From assembly GCA_002343455.1 (NCBI GenBank), contig DDSR01000045.1, positions 626-10,523 of the forward strand: a stretch of DNA of 9,898 nt, written 5' to 3'. This DNA is from Deltaproteobacteria bacterium UBA2385 (GTDB lineage: Bacteria; Myxococcota_A; UBA796; UBA2385). A program made the position numbers and the translations under genes. Numbering within the stretch: position 1 is the first letter of the stretch; each line of letters opens with the position of its first letter. The notes under the pieces were generated by a model. It had not been told where the DNA came from. It saw nothing but the letters and a program-made list of their open reading frames with translations, and ran no database searches. Below are positions 8,456 through 9,898 of this stretch, one piece after another.

Positions 8456-9769
8456 TCAGGTGGCCTCGCCGCGGGGATCCTCCAGCTCGTCGGCGGGGGG
8501 ATAGGTGTCCATCGCGCCGGGCGGCACCTCCTCCTCGGTGACGACCTGCCCCCCGCCGCGGCGCTTGGACTCGTAGAGGGCGTCGTCGGCCCGACGCAGC
8601 AGCGTGAGGGCGATGTCGGTGTCGGTCAGGCCCTCGTAGGTGGGCGCCTCGGGGTGAGGGCGGGCGTCGAAGCAGGCCCAGCCGATGCTCATCGCCAGCC
8701 GCCGGTTGGCGGGCACGCCCTCGACCCGGGTCTCGGTCAGCGCCGCCAGGAAACGCTCGACCGCCTCCAGCGTCCGCAGCGGCTTCGAGGTCGGCATCAC
8801 CACGGCGAACTCGTCTCCGCCCAGGCGGCAGACCATGTCGGTGCTGCGGAAGATCTCGGTCAGCAGCCCCGCGACCGCGCGCAGCACGGCGTCCCCGACG
8901 GGGTGGCCGCAGCGGTCGTTGATGCGCTTGAAGCGGTCGACGTCCATGACCAGCAGGACCAGCGCGGTGGACTGGCGCCGGCAGCGGCGGATCTCCATCG
9001 CCAGGGCGTCGTCGAACCAGCGGCGGTTGAAGGCTCCGGTCAGGGGATCGCGGATCGCCTGCTCCCGAGCTTCGGCCAGGGCCTCGCGCAGGGCGCGCTC
9101 CTGCAACCGGATCCGATCGTGGGCCGCACGCAGCGCGCCATTGCGGGTCGCGAGGCGGCGCTCGACCTGCTTGAGGGCGAGGCGCTCGCTGATGCCGAGC
9201 GATCCCAGGAAGACCATCAAGACGAAGGCGTTGGTCCAGCGCATCCCCCCGCCGCTGAGCTCGGCCTCCCCCAGCTCGGCCCCCGGCAGCTCGGCCCCCC
9301 GCAGCTCGATCCCCAGGTAGAGCAGCAGGACCAGGCCCGAGATGAACAGCCAGAGCGTGACCTGCCGCCCCTCGACCTGGTGCAGGGTGAAGATCGGCAT
9401 ACCGGCCAGCAGCATCAGGCCGGCGCCGTCCGCCCCGCTCTGGGGCGCGGCCAGCAGGCCGATCGTCAGCAAGGAGAGCGCCACCGACCCCTGGGCGGCC
9501 ACCCGCGAGCGCCTCGGCTCGCCCGCCCAGGCGAGGAGCAGCAGGACGAGGTTGAGCAGCCCGCAGACCAGCTCGGGCGCCGCCGTTCGAGGGGCGCCCA
9601 TGCCCGCATGCATCAGCCCCAGCCCCACCCAGAGCACCGCGACGATCAGCACACCGTCTCGGGTCCTGCGGACCTGGACCAGCTCACGCCCGTGCAGATC
9701 TTCCATCCGGCCGAGGAGATCGGATCCAAGCGGCGCTGCGGCGGCAGGCTCCTTCGGGCGTTCGAACAC
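8456..9769 (-). CDS. Membrane-bound diguanylate cyclase (GGDEF)
   Basis: The protein makes cyclic di-GMP from two GTP in the cytosol. It has 437 residues from GTG 9769. Six hydrophobic segments (about 40-58, 64-82, 95-108, 116-129, 137-153, 179-193) place both ends in the cytosol. A probable coiled coil (195-237) links to the GGDEF domain (about 238-405): DPLTGAFNRR, DVDRFKRINDRCGH (276-289), VGDAVLRAVA, RLGGDEFAVVMP (315-326) and RRADDALYESKRRGGG. The active motif G317-G-D-E-F321 is intact, and R308-S-T-D311, five residues upstream, is a canonical inhibitory I-site, so product inhibition is expected. The last 30 residues are an acidic tail. The start is uncertain: ATG at 9706 (residue 22) also keeps all helices, and neither start has a strong ribosome site. 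The membrane part is not a sensor family I can name. The stop is 4 bp from the convergent cytochrome stop. Confidence 0.94.
   Translation of the reverse strand: MFERPKEPAAAAPLGSDLLGRMEDLHGRELVQVRRTRDGVLIVAVLWVGLGLMHAGMGAPRTAAPELVCGLLNLVLLLLAWAGEPRRSRVAAQGSVALSLLTIGLLAAPQSGADGAGLMLLAGMPIFTLHQVEGRQVTLWLFISGLVLLLYLGIELRGAELPGAELGEAELSGGGMRWTNAFVLMVFLGSLGISERLALKQVERRLATRNGALRAAHDRIRLQERALREALAEAREQAIRDPLTGAFNRRWFDDALAMEIRRCRRQSTALVLLVMDVDRFKRINDRCGHPVGDAVLRAVAGLLTEIFRSTDMVCRLGGDEFAVVMPTSKPLRTLEAVERFLAALTETRVEGVPANRRLAMSIGWACFDARPHPEAPTYEGLTDTDIALTLLRRADDALYESKRRGGGQVVTEEEVPPGAMDTYPPADELEDPRGEAT
9257..9316 (-). repeat. Four 15-bp repeats in the cyclase periplasmic loop
   Basis: Four consecutive 15-bp units start at 9257, 9272, 9287 and 9302, each sharing AGCTCG (plus strand, [CG]AGCTCG[GA]). 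They encode RGAEL-PGAEL-GEAEL (residues 157-171) preceded by YLGIE, five-residue units with an A-E-L core. They lie in the loop between predicted helices 5 and 6, on the periplasmic side if the topology holds. The A(E/D)L pattern recalls pentapeptide repeats, but three to four units are too few for that fold. Confidence 0.7.
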
Positions 9770-9898
9770 AAGCGTTCCGGTCAGCTGGAAGCTCTCACAT
9801 CCTACCTCATGCGGTCCGGCTCACTCCATATCGGGGTTCAGGAGTCCCCCGCCCTCCGGGCCCGAGACTCCCCCGCCCTCCGGGCTGAGAAGTCCGCT
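9770..9898. repeat. Right-edge intergenic stretch with 24-bp tandem repeat
   Basis: The stretch upstream of the cyclase ends in two identical 17-bp blocks, TCCCCCGCCCTCCGGGC, at 9845-9861 and 9869-9885. Their period is 24 bp, and a third unit starts at 9893 but diverges after three bases before the window ends. Each block contains GCCC-TCC-GGGC, a small inverted repeat. The period is a multiple of three and frames are open through it on both strands. In one minus frame it would encode SPEGGGVS-GPEGGGLL and then NPDME with a stop at 9821-9823, which could be the end of a gene starting outside the window. A plus frame from ATG 9809 is also open but has no ribosome site. I cannot decide between coding and non-coding. 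Confidence 0.6.

Noticed and set aside
6897..8504. Arg/Ala/Pro-rich plus-strand frame overlapping the cytochrome gene
   Set aside because: It is a frame shadow; the cytochrome frame contains a lipobox and four haem motifs.
9845..9898. CRISPR array
   Set aside because: The repeats are 17 bp with only 7-bp gaps and the third unit diverges; there are no spacers and no cas gene.
9809..9898. Divergent gene starting at ATG 9809
   Set aside because: There is no Shine-Dalgarno in the CTCACATCCTACCTC upstream, and other frames are equally open through the repeat, so it is not called as a gene.

Overview
The window comes from a GC-rich bacterial chromosome, most likely a member of the Myxococcota (former Deltaproteobacteria). 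The best evidence is the C-terminus of the large secreted peptidase: a Cys-Gly-Cys motif, a short hydrophobic helix and a terminal RRRRG, preceded by a Gly/Asp-rich linker. This is a MYXO-CTERM-type sorting signal. Codons are strongly G/C-ending throughout, so long spurious frames are open on both strands.

Layout, left to right. (1) 1-966, minus strand: rpoZ (RNA polymerase omega), a 63-residue protein I do not recognise, and the first 123 residues of urocanate hydratase (hutU), which runs off the left edge. Spacers of 54 and 36 bp suggest one transcript. (2) 967-1272: divergent intergenic region with a promoter-like pair for each direction and a roughly 180-nt groES leader containing short repeats and alternative hairpins. 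(3) 1273-3232, plus strand: groES-groEL, closed by a strong hairpin at 3253-3286. (4) 3293-6846, minus strand: a 980-residue M36 (fungalysin-like) metallopeptidase with a surface-sorting tail, overlapping by 4 bp a 204-residue secreted TPR protein. (5) 6925-8451, plus strand: a lipoprotein joining a degenerate 5'-nucleotidase/metallophosphatase-like domain to a C-terminal domain with four CxxCH haem motifs. (6) 8456-9769, minus strand: a six-helix membrane diguanylate cyclase, convergent with the cytochrome gene and only 4 bp away. (7) 9770-9898: short intergenic sequence with a 24-bp tandem repeat that runs to the window edge.

The left half is core machinery: transcription, chaperonin and histidine catabolism. 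The right half is cell-envelope and signalling biology: an exported, probably surface-anchored protease with a partner TPR protein, an envelope multihaem lipoprotein, and c-di-GMP synthesis with likely product inhibition. No mobile element, tRNA, rRNA or CRISPR array was seen, and I see no clear defence or biosynthetic system. The most unusual items are the metallophosphatase-like/tetrahaem fusion that lacks the expected metal ligands, the protease-TPR pair, a GroEL without the Gly-Gly-Met tail, and several in-frame short-period repeats.
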